Part shown: piece by piece, positions 11,742 to 22,990 of the stretch
How positions within the stretch are numbered: the stretch's first letter is position 1
Layout: each line of letters starts with the position of its first letter
NCBI GenBank assembly: GCA_947683625.1
Contig: CANTUR010000619.1
Location: 1-64,000, forward strand
DNA length: 64,000 nt
Direction of reading: 5' to 3'
From: Mallotus nudiflorus
Taxonomy: Eukaryota > Streptophyta > Magnoliopsida > Malpighiales > Euphorbiaceae
The notes under the pieces: model-generated
Database searches by the model: none
Told to the model about the DNA's origin: nothing
Seen by the model: the letters and a program-made list of their open reading frames with translations, nothing else
Made by a program: the position numbers and the translations under genes

Positions 11742-12762
11742 GATAGACAAGGATATGCTAAAATGGTACTATAGACGTTTTAGCATTCCTACCAATTTCA
11801 CCTTGCACACTGTAGATAAGAAATTTAGAGCCCAAACCCCTATGTTAGATTTTGATAGATCAGTCATATACTTCAATCAGTTAGAGGGGGGTTTGGAGTT
11901 CCCTCTGGACCCCTTTGTGAAGGATTTCTTGAATAAGTATAATACAACTCTCAGGCAACTCCATCCTAATAGTTACTGAATTCTAACCGACTTTATAGAG
12001 TTGATGCACAAGGAGGTAAGGAGTTGGACTTGGATTTTCTATGATACCTTTACAGTTTGAATAAGAAAAGGGGAGCTAATGTTCTCCCTTTCTACTATCA
12101 CAAACCATAGCCTGTTTGTGAAGCTCTCAAATTTTCAGAAGAAGTGGCAACATAAATTTTTTATTGTCAAACACCATTCAGACTTTATGGATGTCCAGAA
12201 GATATGGTCCGATGATTGTCATAGAGTGAAGCATCCTCTGAGGTTATCTAACTAGGATACTAAGATGGTCATAAAACTCCACATTCATGGCATAACTAAT
12301 GCCTGATCTGCTAGAAATGTATCCAGAATATATCTTTGAAGAGTTTTCCCTGACTATATACTACCTATTGGTATGTTTTGACCTTTGGAAGCTATCATTC
12401 TAACTTCTATATTTTTTTTTCTATATAAATGGCTGACTTTTTTGCCTTTACAAACGAGAATCGGCTTATAGATGATGAGCCAAAGGTGCAAGAGGATATA
12501 TAGATCACCTCTCCTTTGTCTAAACCTTCAGCTCCGAAGGTCCTAACTGAGGCCGTTGCCATCTCGAAAGGGAAGTCTGTGGTCGGGCCTTCCCTTACCG
12601 ATAAAGCGAAAAGGCAAAAAAAATGTGCCTTGGATAGAGATTTGGATACTAAAGAATTGTGCAAGGAGGTGTTTGTTAAGTGTATGAAGCTATTCAGGTT
12701 TCCAAATATGAAGTCATGGATCCTTAATAAGATAAAGCCTCAGAGTATCTCGAATGCCTAAG
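11742..12762 (+). pseudogene. Antisense ORF (aORF) of the Tat element, 5' half; Transposase_28-like
   Basis: Plus-strand gene-like sequence inside a minus-strand retrotransposon. The first block (11742-11979) reads into GGLEFPLDPFVKDFLNKY and LRQLHPNSY, close to the signature of PF04195 ('putative gypsy type transposon', Transposase_28). The next block, after a stop, gives KLSNFQKKWQHKFFIV, the Trp/Phe-rich part of the same domain. A later block starts at the Met at 12429 (MADFFAFTNENRLIDDEPK) and continues to 12761 as a Lys/Ser-rich stretch. In-frame stops (after PNSY, at DTFTV* and QEDI*) show decay. It is cut at 12762 by a nested element and resumes at 20226. Function of such aORF proteins is unknown. 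Confidence 0.7.
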
Positions 12763-12766
12763 TGAG

Positions 12767-14812
12767 TGTAAATGGCAGGGTTTGGCACGCGTCCAAGATT
12801 TTAGCAACCGCGATACTGTTTAGGCTCAGGGTTTTAGGGAACACACTACTATATCACAAAGTCATAGCATGGAGAAGAGGAGTCGCCACCCAGGGTAATA
12901 ACTGTGACAATTTGATTGGTGGTAATTTATTCTCTAAAAGAAAGTTAGCACCATAACCAGGAGATTCTAGGAACGGAATACTAACTTCTCTTGTCTCATG
13001 TTCATTTAGAATAATTTTATAAATGATTATTTCATCCTCTAATTACATGCAATTTTATTTAAACCCTATTTGACATCCATCTAACCCTAGGCATCTAGTC
13101 AACAAAATTACACATAAAAAATGCACTCAAGATCGTGTTGTCCCTAAGTCTAAACTATGTTAATTTTATTAAAAAGTTAGCTAGATTTACATTTTATTTA
13201 CAAGTGAGAAAGGGACTAAAGGTGGGCCTACATTTTTTATTAATTAGTGAGCCTAAATCTATTTATTTTAGTTTGTTTAAGGAATGGGCTTAAGTCTATT
13301 CAATTTTAAAGGAAAGTTAAATTAGTGGAACTAAAATCTCATTAACCTAATGGGCCTATATTGATTTTAATTATTTAAAGCCCTAAACCATTTTTAAGCC
13401 TATTTGAAGTGAGTTGGACCTAAGCGTGGGCTTAGGGCCCAAAATAATATAAAAACCCAAAAACACAACCTAAAACAAATAAAACATAAAAAAGGATCAA
13501 ACAAACATTTTAGTGATTTTCTAGAAACCCTAAATCAATTACATGAAAACCCTAAATTAAGCTACTGCTACCATTGATTTTAATTGATTTTTACCCAATT
13601 GAACTTAATTACTAATTGATTTTAAACGCAGATAATTAAATCTTTCATTATTCCCACTACTAGGGCTATTACAAACTATGTACAAAAATTAAAATTAAAC
13701 AATTATACACCCATGAATTAAAATAACTACACAGAACACATAAATGCAAAATGAAAAATAAAACCCTAATATCTACTGGAAAACAGTACAGATTATTCCA
13801 TGGCATTCCATAGATCTTCTATTCGTTTGAACACAGGCAGTATCCTCCTTAATCCACAATCGAACATCAAAACAAAACAAAAAAAAAAGAAATAATCATA
13901 TTAGTAATGAAATTGAATAATCAAAACAATAATGAAATAAAATAAAAATCACAAAAGAAAAGAATGAAATAGAAAAGAACACTGATGATTTTAGATGTTG
14001 TGCAAATGTCCTTTTTAGCCCCTCAAATTGGATTATCACCATTAAAATTGACTTAGTGTTGATTTGATTTTGGACTGGGATTTAATTGCATTTGAAGACA
14101 CTGACAGTATCCAAAATTAGGGTTTTGAAAGACAAGGGTGTGTTCTTCGCTTCTAGATTTTTAGGGTTTTCTTATATGATAAGGTTTTTTTGCGTAACTC
14201 TCTTCTCTTATTCGCAGTCTCTCTATTTTTTTTCTCTCATATTTTTTTTCCATCTGTGTGTGTGAGTCTCAAGCCCCTTTTTGCATGCATGCAGACTCTT
14301 TGCTTTTTAAAGCAGAGTCTGTGCATACTGATTTCCCAAATTTACAGGAACGCTCATCTTTTCCAAAACAAACTGATAAGAATTTTTATTTTTGAAAGCT
14401 ATTTACACATTTTGAACGCATTGAAATTCTCATCAAATAAGAATAATAATAATTAAATTAAATTTTCAACCAATCAAAACACTGAAAAATCGAAAAAAAA
14501 ATAAAAAAAACATAAAAAAATTGAAAAATTGGACTTTTTAACGCATCAGCATTGTATAATGCCGATCGGCATTGTGTAATGTCGGTCAGCATTACGCCAA
14601 TGCCGATCAGCATTAAATGTCGATTTTAACTTTTAATTACCAAAAGACCCCTGAAAAATTGACTTTCTTGTAATTGAATCCTAAAAAATATTGCAATTTA
14701 GTCCCTAAAGTCCAGAAAATTGACAACCAAGTTCAATTTTTGAATAAATTTCATCATAGGGACTTATGTCACAATTGTGCATAATTACATCTCGAAATTA
14801 AGTGCTTACAGT
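12767..14812 (-). repeat. 3' LTR (~2.05 kb) of the nested PMD-carrying element
   Basis: Minus-strand TGTAAGCACTT... to ...CCATTTACA; 5-bp TGTAA/TTACA termini. An alternative left boundary is 12763. It includes 'gagtcgccaccc' near 12880 (minus TGGCGACTC, PBS-like but inside the LTR) and a dyad-rich 'gccgatcggcat' minisatellite at about 14541-14618. About 480 bp next to the TGTAAGCAC end align with 19720-20220. Confidence 0.65.
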
Positions 14813-14824
14813 TGCCCCCCTTAT
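14813..14824 (-). other. Polypurine tract of the nested element
   Basis: Minus strand AAGGGGGGCAAC directly abuts the TGTAAGCAC start of the LTR. This is the main evidence that the nested element is in minus orientation and that its PMD gene is therefore antisense. Confidence 0.6.
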
Positions 14825-14944
14825 CGCTATTTACTTAACAATTTGTGGCAAAGCAATAAAAGCACACAATTTTGAAAGAAAGGAATTAGGACACTTGATT
14901 GTATCCTAAATGATAGATTGATGCCCAAATTTCTGAGCAAAGTG

Positions 14945-15640
14945 TAATGTTTGACAAGTCTCACTATATTTCCTGCTGAACATCTAGTGGACTTTGTGTA
15001 AATGAGTTTTGCTATATTCCCTGTGGGACGTCTAACAATGCACACTATATTCTCTGTGGGACATCTAGTGATGATAAATTGAAAACTTGTTATAGTTCCT
15101 ATGGAACATCTAGCACTGATGAATTTCATTATATTCCCTGTAGGAAGTTTAATGATGCACACTATATTCCCTATGGGACATCTAGTGATGATGAGATTTT
15201 ATTATATTCCCCGTGAGACGTTTAGCGATGATAAATTGAAAACATGTTATAGTTCCTGTGGAATGTCTAGCAATGATGAATTTCATTATATTTCATGTGG
15301 GACATCTAACGATGCACACTATATTCCATGTGGGATGTCTAGTGATGATAAATTGAAAACTTGCTATAGTTCCTGTGGAACGTCTAGCACTAATGAATTT
15401 CGTTATATTCCCTGCGGGATGTCTAATGATGTACACTATATTCCCTGTGAGACGTTTAGCAATGATAAATTGAAAACTTAATATAGTTTCTGTGAACAGC
15501 TAGCAATAATGAATTTCATTATATTCCATGCAGGACATCTAACAATGTACACTATATTCCCTATGGGACGTCTAGTGAAGTTGAATTGAAAATCTACTAT
15601 AGTTCCTATGGAACGTCTAGCACTAATGAACTTGAAAGTT
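14945..15640. repeat. Higher-order tandem repeat, 117-bp period, next to the 3' LTR
   Basis: Three related ~35-45-bp monomers, each with 'ttcc(c)tgtgg(g/a)ac(g/a)tctag', form a unit ending 'gataaattgaaaac'. That end marker falls at 15073, 15230, 15347 and 15464: spacings 157, 117 and 117. Because 117 is a multiple of three, an open frame of 126 codons (15101-15481) runs through it with 39-residue repeats containing YIPCG and KLKTCYSSCG. It has no other sign of being a gene. The position next to the 3' LTR matches the hypervariable 3' UTR of Tat elements. Confidence 0.85.
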
Positions 15641-16145
15641 TATGTCATAACTGCTATGCAATACATAACATAATGAAGGTTATGACTAATGTGCAGCACA
15701 TAACATAATCATTTGAAATTCATATCATAGCTACTGTACAGCATTATACGAATCCTTTGATTGAAATGATGCATGTAAAATGCAAAAAATGAATTTTGTA
15801 ATCTTGTTCTGTATTCTGTACTTGATAGAAAATTTAGAATCATAGATTGATTATGCAGTTTTAATAATTCAATGAATTATTACTTTGATGAATGTCATGA
15901 TTTAATTAGGAACATGTTCCTAATCAGAATGCAATTATGGACCGAATTGCAATGAAAGAACTTGGATCCATGTATAAGGACCAAAGTGGATATTTTTTAC
16001 TTTATACATACTTTCCTTTTTTGCATGTAACATTCCATTATCTCCTTTCTTCATTTTCGTTTCCTTTTATTTTCTCTATTTTCATTGATTTTCTTTCCTT
16101 GATTTTTTCATCATTTGACGTCTGATTTGCAATCCGTCTAATCCT

Positions 16146-18822
16146 ATGGCCCCCTCGTCACATAGACAACATGAAAGAGTTGAGACTTCAGAATGTTAGA
16201 GGATTCTACCTCCTCATTTTCCTCAGAATGATCTTGAACTTTGAGAAGACTCAACTATCATTCCTTTGACTCATTTACATACCCACAGGTGCAGAGATGT
16301 GGGTAATGAGGTAACTTTTCTTGCTTCTATTTATTTTTATAAAAATATCAATTGTATAATTAGTAATCAGAGTTAGTTTCAGAGTAGAGATTGACATGTA
16401 TATTAATCAGAAATTAATATGAAAATGCATGAAAGAATTGAAATTAAACTCTGAAAATGTGAAATTTAGCTCTTGAGTTATCTGTATGATAAATCAGATG
16501 TCTGAAATTTTGATCGAAATTCTAGATTTTCGATCGGCCAGGGAATGTTGATCGGCATAGTAGAATGTCGATCGACAATCTAGAATGTTGATCGGCATTC
16601 TAGATTGTTGGTCGGCAATCTACATTGCCGATCAGCCCTAAATTTTTTTATTTTTTAGGGTCAATTAATTAATTAATTAATCAAATCCTTTAATTTAAAT
16701 TCTTTGATTAATTAATTAATCTTTCAATTTTAATTAATTATTATTTTGAAATTGAACTAGCATTCGATGAAGTTCACGGGTTGTTTCAATCTAGCTCAGG
16801 AATTATTTCATGGATTGCTGAAGTAGGTGACACGTCTGATTCGGGCCTCCGGATTCAGGCATTTCATTGCTGCACTTCTGACTGTTTGAGGCCAGTTTAA
16901 CCATTACTCTTTGTTCGCTTTGATCGAACAATGGATGGATACTACCCACACTTTTCATACTCATGTGGGTGAGCTGACCATTTCACCTATGAGTTTCCCT
17001 GCTATCACTGGGATTGCCTTTGGAGGATCCCCAGTTCCATTTGACGTTAACTATTGTAGTCTTCCAGAGTATGCACAGAGTCAGTACATGTGAGATTTGA
17101 TCGGGTTCACTCCAGCGTGGAAGAATCGAAAGAATGTTCTTCTTTCATCCTTAGTTGAGGGATTTAGATGCCTTCCTATTTCTTCTCCTCATCAGATTGT
17201 CCATAAGGCAAAGTGTTTCCTTTTGATATTATTAGGTACAACCCTCTTTTGTGAGACCAATCATGAGGTCAGTATTGCTCTGTTGGGTCCTTTTCATGAC
17301 TTGGATCAAGTTGCTACACTAGATTGGGGATCTGTTGCACTCACTTATATTTACTACAAACTGGACATTGTCTATAGAGGTGTTATCACGACATGTGGCT
17401 TTTAGCACGTCTTGCATGTATGTTCTCCTTCCTTTGATCTTTATAGTCTTGCTTTTCTTTGCCTTTTTCTGATATGTTCTCTTTCTTCCAGATCTAGAGT
17501 ATAGAGATCGAGCTGATTCGAGGCTTTGACGCTATCAGTTCTGATAGGACCTTTCCTCTGATGATGAGATGGGGTTCTTCCCACCTTGTTAGCAATAAAA
17601 ATACTTTGCAGACGTATCGTGATCAGCTGAACACTATCAAGTGGCACCTGGTAAGAAAAAATGAAATCATTAGTTTATTATAGTTTAATAGAGATTAGAC
17701 TTAATTTACATAAATTGCAGATAAACTTTAATTGGTTGGAGGGTGCTGAGGACATCTACCGATATGATTTCATGGCAGCTGCAGTTCGCCTTGAGCCTAT
17801 AAGGATCATGCTCTTTGGTTATGGTTGTTTGATGTGGTATTTCAGGGAGTGAGTGTATTGTTGGTCTTTTGGCCCTTCTCGACATCGCATTCCATCTAAT
17901 GTCCCTTCCTTTATGCTCTGCAACTCGCATCTTATAGGTTTACAGCTGAGGGATGCATTATAGGGATATGCTGCCTCAGATTTTCTTGAGCGTTCTTAAC
18001 ATTATCAGCAGTTTATCTGTGAGAGCCTTTTGGAGCATGTTCTCATTGACGATGATAAGGTAATTTCTCATTATTTCAGCTTCTACTTTTAGAACCTATG
18101 AATCACTCCTTCTCTTTATAGTTTGAGGAGGTTTCCTCTTCAATTGATGCGGATAAGGAGACTGAGATTGCTTTAGAGACTAAGGTTGTTCCTGATATTG
18201 AGAGTCCTGATCACAGACCTAGTCTTGTTCATCATACTTAGCATGTTGGGACTAGTCGTGATGGTGCTTTTGCGAGCATTACCCTTGGTGATATCTCGCT
18301 TCCAGATAGGTCCATGTTCTACTGGGCTCCTACTGTTCAGACTCCAGTCGAGCAATAGATGTGTTTTAGTGATGCTCAATTTTCTATCTTTTCTCCACAG
18401 ATAACTCTCATGTGAGATTTTCTTACTTGTTTCCTACGTAATCTATACACTCGACACTAATGTTAATAAATTTAAAAAATAGGTCCCTCAGACATAGGCG
18501 GAGTATTTACATGGACTCGCCTCATCTCAGAGGTTATTCACTATGCAGGTTATAGATAGTTGAAGGGTAAGTATATGTACTATAAAGATGCAAATATATG
18601 CATGCTATGCATAAAATGCACATAATGTGTTTTCTATATGTACAGAGCTACTCGAGTAGTCTGGAGCATAAGATTGAGATGCTTTATTGACAACTTGTAG
18701 GTTCGGGCATTGATCCTTACAGTGTTGGGACTTCCTCTGTCAGACCTACGGACATCTTTCACCGTGATGACTCTACCAAAGGATGGATCCCTTGGCTGAA
18801 TTCTAGAGCTCATGATGACTGA
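16146..18822 (+). pseudogene. Plant mobile domain (PMD, PF10536-like) gene, antisense to its carrier element
   Basis: Plus-strand, intron-containing and decayed. Exon 1 is about 16146-16310 (MAPSSHRQHERVETSE, then a stop; donor gtaact). The PMD core spans about 16756-17405: FALIEQWMDTTHTFH and GELTISPMSFPAITGIAFGG match the usual ALVERW..ETHTFH..GEmTiTL..v..l.GL signature; AKCFLLILLGTTLF and DWGSVALTYIYYKLD match the second half. Later blocks are RTFPLMMRWGSS (about 17550), NFNWLEGAEDIYRYDF (17720) and MLFGYGCLMWYF (17810), then a Ser/Asp-rich tail with donors and acceptors at about 18060/18120 and 18567/18647, ending TGA 18822. A TGA splits the core at 17094 (YM*DLIG) and further stops follow. 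PMD proteins include host MAIN/MAIL-type factors and transposon-borne copies; this one lies within an LTR element. Confidence 0.75.
16535..16632. repeat. Dyad-rich 'GCCGATCGGCAT' minisatellite, internal copy
   Basis: Runs of 'gatcggcat..agaatgtcgatcgacaatctagaatgttgatcggcat', repeated units of about 20 bp each with an inverted symmetry around GATC. The same motif is seen in both LTRs of the carrier (about 14541-14618 and 19945-20025) and here inside a PMD-gene intron. Confidence 0.7.
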
Positions 18823-19254
18823 TTTAGGTTATCTAATTTTTTTATCATACTGCTGTGTTAACTAACTCTACAAGTTGGATGCACTTCCTTCTAGATTTAT
18901 AATTCCTGTAGACTTGTTGAAGTTAGTTTTAACCATGATGAATGTATAAAAGTACATTATAATGTTTAAAATTTATGATAAAATTCATCCTTTTATCATG
19001 AGATAGCATGTACTTAACGAATCTCACTATTTTTTATTCTCATGACTATCACTTATTTGCCATTTGCAAAGGTCAAAGGCATCATTAACCATCTTATGCT
19101 AAGAGTGTATCTTTTACCAAGTGAAGAGCTTACTTCCACACCTAATTTTAGGGAGAATTTGCTAAACAAAACTTGTGGAAATTAAGCGTAAAAATATTGA
19201 ATTCAGAGTATCAAAACAGTCTTTGAATTATTTTTGTGCTTTTCTTCCTTATCC

Positions 19255-19600
19255 AAGTATTCCCCCGCCTTTCTTATATTACTCAGTGTGGATACCGTTG
19301 GAAAGGTCCTTTGGGTACTCATACTCTTACAGAGCATTGGAGTAAATAGAGCAAGTTTTTTTTAACGTGGGTCCTCTTTTAGTATTCCCCCACCTTTCTT
19401 GTATTACTCAGCATGGATACTGCCAGAGGTTCATGTTGATACTCTTGCTCATTTTTGGGCATTAGAGTACATTATGCTTGCTTTTATTCTGATTCTCCTC
19501 TTAGTGTTCCCCTGCCTTTCTCATATTACTCAGTATGGATACCATTAAGGGATTTGTACTTGTACTCATTTCTGAGCATTAGAGTAAATTATATGCACAT
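19255..19600. repeat. Three tandem ~123-bp repeats
   Basis: Units begin at about 19258, 19382 and 19505 with 'gt(a/g)ttccc(c)c(g/a/t)cctttct', then 'atattactcag..tggatac', then 'gcattagagta'. They lie between the PMD gene and the truncated 5' LTR of the nested element, where leader or gag-pol sequence would be expected. Non-coding. Confidence 0.8.
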
Positions 19601-19719
19601 TTATTATTCAAAAGACTAAAATGACACTTTGAAATTCAACCAATTTATACTGCAAGTCCATAGATTTTGTCTTTGCATATTCTTCCCATAGATTTTATCT
19701 TTGCATATTCTTCCCCTCG

Positions 19720-20220
19720 TTTGCGTACTAACTTCCCAAATTTGCAGGAACACTCATCTCTTCCAAAATAAACTGATAAGAATTTTGATTTTTGAAAGCT
19801 ATTTATGCATTTTGAACGCGTTGAAATTTTAATCAGATAATAATAATAATAATAATAAAATTTCAACCAATCAAAACACTGAAAAAATTGATAAAAAATA
19901 AAAAAACATAAAAAAATAAAAAAAAATGGGACTTTTTAATGTGTCGGCATTATGCAATACTAACCGGCATTGTATAATGTCAATCGGCATTATAGAATGA
20001 CTATCAGTATTGTGTAATGCCGATCCTAATTTTTTTTAACTTTTAATTACCAAAATACCCCTTGAAAAATTGACTTCCTTGTAATCAAATCCTAAAAACC
20101 GTTGCAATTTAGTCCCTAAAGTCCAAAAAATTGACAACCAAGTTCAATTTTTGAATAAATTTCATCGTGGGGCTTACGTCGCAATTGTGTATAATTGCAT
20201 CCCAAAATTGGGTGCTTACA
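19720..20220 (-). repeat. Truncated 5' LTR of the nested element
   Basis: Aligns with 14333-14812: 'ttcccaaatttgcaggaac', 'gataagaattttgatttttg', 'ttagtccctaaagtcc', 'gacaaccaagttcaattttt', and the terminal TGTAAGCACC on the minus strand. The remaining ~1.5 kb of the LTR and any PBS are missing, apparently by deletion. Confidence 0.7.
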
Positions 20221-20225
20221 GTAAG

Positions 20226-21080
20226 AGACCAATATGTTGAGTCTTTATGACTCCCAACTGATATGCAGCGTTGGATGGATGAGGATAATAAAGAGTTGTA
20301 TAACTCTATGATCGGGCACTCATTAAAGGTAAATGTCTTGTCTTATTGATTTTTATATTCACGTGTTTCGAGGTAAAAATGTTTGTTCCTTCTTTTAGAT
20401 GACTTAAGCATTGATGTTGGCCAAGGATAATTATTATTATCTTAAGAGTCAGTATAGCCTGAAGGAGATAGAGGTGGGCACCATAGCCATTGACTTTGAG
20501 AAAAAGTTAGATAAGCTGAAGATAACACTAGAGCTCTATCAAACTAAACATGCGAAGGCAAGGTCTAAAGCTGAGGAAAGCCAGAAGAAGGTGGCTGAGC
20601 TAAAGCACATTCAAACCCAATTGATAACCAAGATTGAAGAGCAAGATTCTCAGATTGCCGCCCTCAAAAAGAATTTGGGTGAGGCTAAGAAATCCCTTGA
20701 AAATGCAAAAATGAGTTATTAGAACATGGTTATGGGGTTTCTCAAGGCGTACAAATTCGAGTGTCAGAGGGTCCTACTCACATAAAATTCAAATCTTAAC
20801 TTCACAAATTTGGATAAAATAATGCCTGCTAATCTGGCCAGGATCACCTCCAAGGAGGATGCTCAAAGTAAGGCCTCCTCCTAACAGTCAAAGATTCCCA
20901 CAAAATCTACTAAGTCTTCAGTTGGTGGACCATCTTCTAAGCCTCCATCGATTTTAAAGCCTGCTAGGGAGGTGTCCGCCAGTGTTGCTATCATTGTCCC
21001 AATTTCTGCCTCTGTCTCCAAGTCTCCCTATCCAAGTGTCCCTTCTTTTGAACTTCCCAATGCTCAATTATTGATTGATA
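20226..21080 (+). pseudogene. Antisense ORF of the Tat element, 3' half (coiled coil)
   Basis: Continuation of the aORF after the nested insertion. A short exon-like block is at about 20230-20330. A 103-codon open frame at 20411-20722 begins MMLAKDNYYYLKSQYSLKE and is rich in Lys, Glu, Leu and Ala in heptad-like spacing (for example AKARSKAEESQKKVAELK), a likely coiled coil. Downstream, with stops, is a Ser/Pro/Lys-rich tail to about 21080. This coiled-coil C-terminus fits the general form of Transposase_28/aORF proteins. The gene converges tail-to-tail with INT (about 135 bp apart). Confidence 0.65.
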
Positions 21081-21214
21081 ATTTTCTCTCCCCCTTTTTT
21101 TTTACCATCATGTAATATGACTCTTTCCATTAATGAATGAAATGTTTTATTTAATAAATTCCAAGTACATATACTGATAATATTTACGGAGACAATTCAC
21201 ATTCCAATATCATC

Positions 21215-22330
21215 ATAATTCCTTCCCCTATTTGTGTTTGATTTTGTATGCCCCTTTAGATATTTTCTCTATGACTTGATATGGACCTTCCTAATTAGGT
21301 TTGAGCTTACCCGTACCAGAGCTACCTTTACCGATGTCTACCCTTCTGAATACCCAGCCTTTGGCTCTAAAATGTCTTGGCTGAATGCCCTGATGATATT
21401 CAATGACCTTCTGTCTTTATGCCTCTGCAATAACAAATACCCATTCTCTCCTCTCTTTTAGTAAATCTAGATATATCCAGGTGTTAATGCTATTGGCTTC
21501 CTGATCTAATTCCTCACTGACCCTATAACTTGGTGATCTGATTTCTACAGGTATTACTACAACCATTTCATAAGCTAGCCTGAAGGGCATCTCTCCCGTG
21601 GAGGTTCTAGGCATAGTCTTGTAAGCCCAGATGACATTATTGAGCTCGTTGACCCAATTTCCTTTCTTTTCATTGAGCCTCTTCTTTAGTCCTTGCATGA
21701 TGATTTTATTGGTGACCTCTGTTTGTCCATTTGTTTACAGGTGAGCTACTAAGGTAAATTGAAGCTTTATTCTGAGATTGGAATAAAACTTTTTAAATTT
21801 CTTATTATTGAACTGCTTCCCATTGTTTATGTTCAGAGTATATGGTATTCCGAACGTATAAATAATTTTTTTTCCAAAAGAAGTGTAAATTCGGGCTTCC
21901 ATGATGACGGTACGACTTCCACTTCTATTAGTTTGGTAAAATAGTCTATAGCCATGACAAGGAATTTCTTTTGGGAGGTTGAGGTAGGGAAGGGACCTCA
22001 GATGTCCATTCCTTATACAGCAAAAGGCCAAGGGCTCCTAATCAGATGTTAAGGATTAGAGGGCTTATGGTTGAGTCAGGAAAACTGCTGACACCTGTGG
22101 CATTCTTAAGTTAGTTTATAAGCATCTTGGGATATGGTGGGCTAATAGTATCCTTACAGCAATACTTTTCTAGTCAATGAATGATGCAATTCATGTGCTT
22201 TATAAATTCCTTCGTGGATTTCTCTGAGTACGTAGTTCCCTTCTTTTGGAGATACGCATTTAAACTATGGGTGTGAGAGAGACCTTTCATAGAGTTCCTC
22301 ATAGTGGATGGAGTAGTGTACTGCCTTTAT
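21215..22330 (-). pseudogene. Tat element integrase (INT), decayed
   Basis: Read right to left over several frames: a zinc-binding remnant CHRCQQ (about 22090), AIDYFTKLIE with the first catalytic Asp (about 21945), NINNGKQFNNKKFKKFY where the usual DNG is NNG (second catalytic Asp lost), HLQTNGQTEVTNK with the Glu region (about 21735), then WANALWAY-type WVNELNNVIWAYKT and STGEMPFRLAYE (21560-21660), and a C-terminal LKPN*EGPYQVIEK block near 21270. Stops and frameshifts throughout. It would have inserted cDNA into host DNA; it cannot now. Confidence 0.85.
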
Positions 22331-22616
22331 CTTTAACTTCTGAGCTTTAAATTTATCTTTTGGAAGTACCCTATTTTTTAGATACCAAATGAATGGTTTC
22401 ATCCATTCTGGAACTTCCCGTACGTCCATGATTTCTAAATCCTCGGTGCTTAAATGTGTTAGTACTTTGGTGAGCTTAAGTCTTCTAAAAGTTTGATTAT
22501 CCTCGACTATCGACTTGGCTAGTAGGTCAGCCTTTGAATTTTTGCTTCTAGGGATTTGGATGATCTCCCATTATCCTCCCTCCTATTCAAGCTTCTTTAA
22601 GAGTTGTTTGACCTTC

Positions 22617-22990
22617 TCAACATACTTGGTGATATTCGAATCTTTTGATTTGGAATCTCCCTTTAACTTGATTTACTACTAATTGAGAGTTTGAATGTAT
22701 CTTGAGATGCTCAGCTCTTTCCTCCATAGCTAACTTTAACCCTGTAATGAGTGCTTCATATTGAGCTGTGTTGTTAGTGACTTTATATTTTATCCGAAGG
22801 GCATATCTAATAGTGACTTTGTGTGGCCCTCTAAGAATGATTCTATCACCAGAACCTTGGATGGATGATACCCCATCAACATAGTGCTTCCATTCTAGGC
22901 TTTCGGTAAAAGCAAGATCTTCTAGTGTCATTTCTTGTACAAAGTCTGCCAAGGCCTGAGCTTTTACAAACTGTCAGGGTTCATAATTGA
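22617..22990 (-). pseudogene. Second RNase H (archaeal-type, aRNH) of the Tat element
   Basis: Starts after the ALADFVQE linker. WKHYVDGVSSIQGSGDRI holds the first catalytic Asp region, NNTAQYEALITGLKLA holds the Glu, and SNSQLVVNQVKGRF has Asn where DSQL is expected. A second RNase H following the ordinary RT-linked RNH is a known acquisition of the Tat lineage, so this domain supports the clade call. Ends near 22617 at a stop; the tail is frameshifted. Confidence 0.8.

Larger units (their letters stand above)
12767..20220 (-). mobile_element. Nested Tat-like, gag-pol-less LTR element carrying a PMD gene in antisense
   Basis: Related sequences bound it: 12767-14812 and a truncated copy at about 19720-20220. 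In minus orientation both start TGTAAGCAC; the left copy ends CATTTACA. A polypurine run (AAGGGGGGCAAC) adjoins the left LTR at 14813-14824, so the element reads right to left. Flanking 5-mers are gtgag and gtaag. Moving right from the 3' LTR come tandem repeats, then a plus-strand (antisense) PMD gene. No gag or pol could be found; the space between the PMD gene and the 5' LTR holds only repeats. It sits inside the aORF of the larger Tat element. The layout mirrors that of its host element, so a Tat-lineage deletion derivative is the best reading. Confidence 0.65.

Noticed and set aside
12873..12895. TGGCGACTC on the minus strand considered as a PBS
   Set aside because: It lies inside the LTR of the nested element, about 120 bp from its end, with no LTR terminus (CA) next to it.
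14190..14456. 88-codon hydrophobic frame
   Set aside because: Lies inside the LTR of the nested element; pyrimidine-rich DNA yields false hydrophobic frames.
15101..15481. 126-codon open frame with repeated Cys-rich 39-residue units
   Set aside because: It is a by-product of a tandem repeat whose 117-bp period is divisible by three; frame, composition and position show no other gene-like feature.
14945..15640. Repeats considered as a CRISPR array
   Set aside because: Units are contiguous and diverged, there are no unique spacers, and the DNA is plant nuclear.
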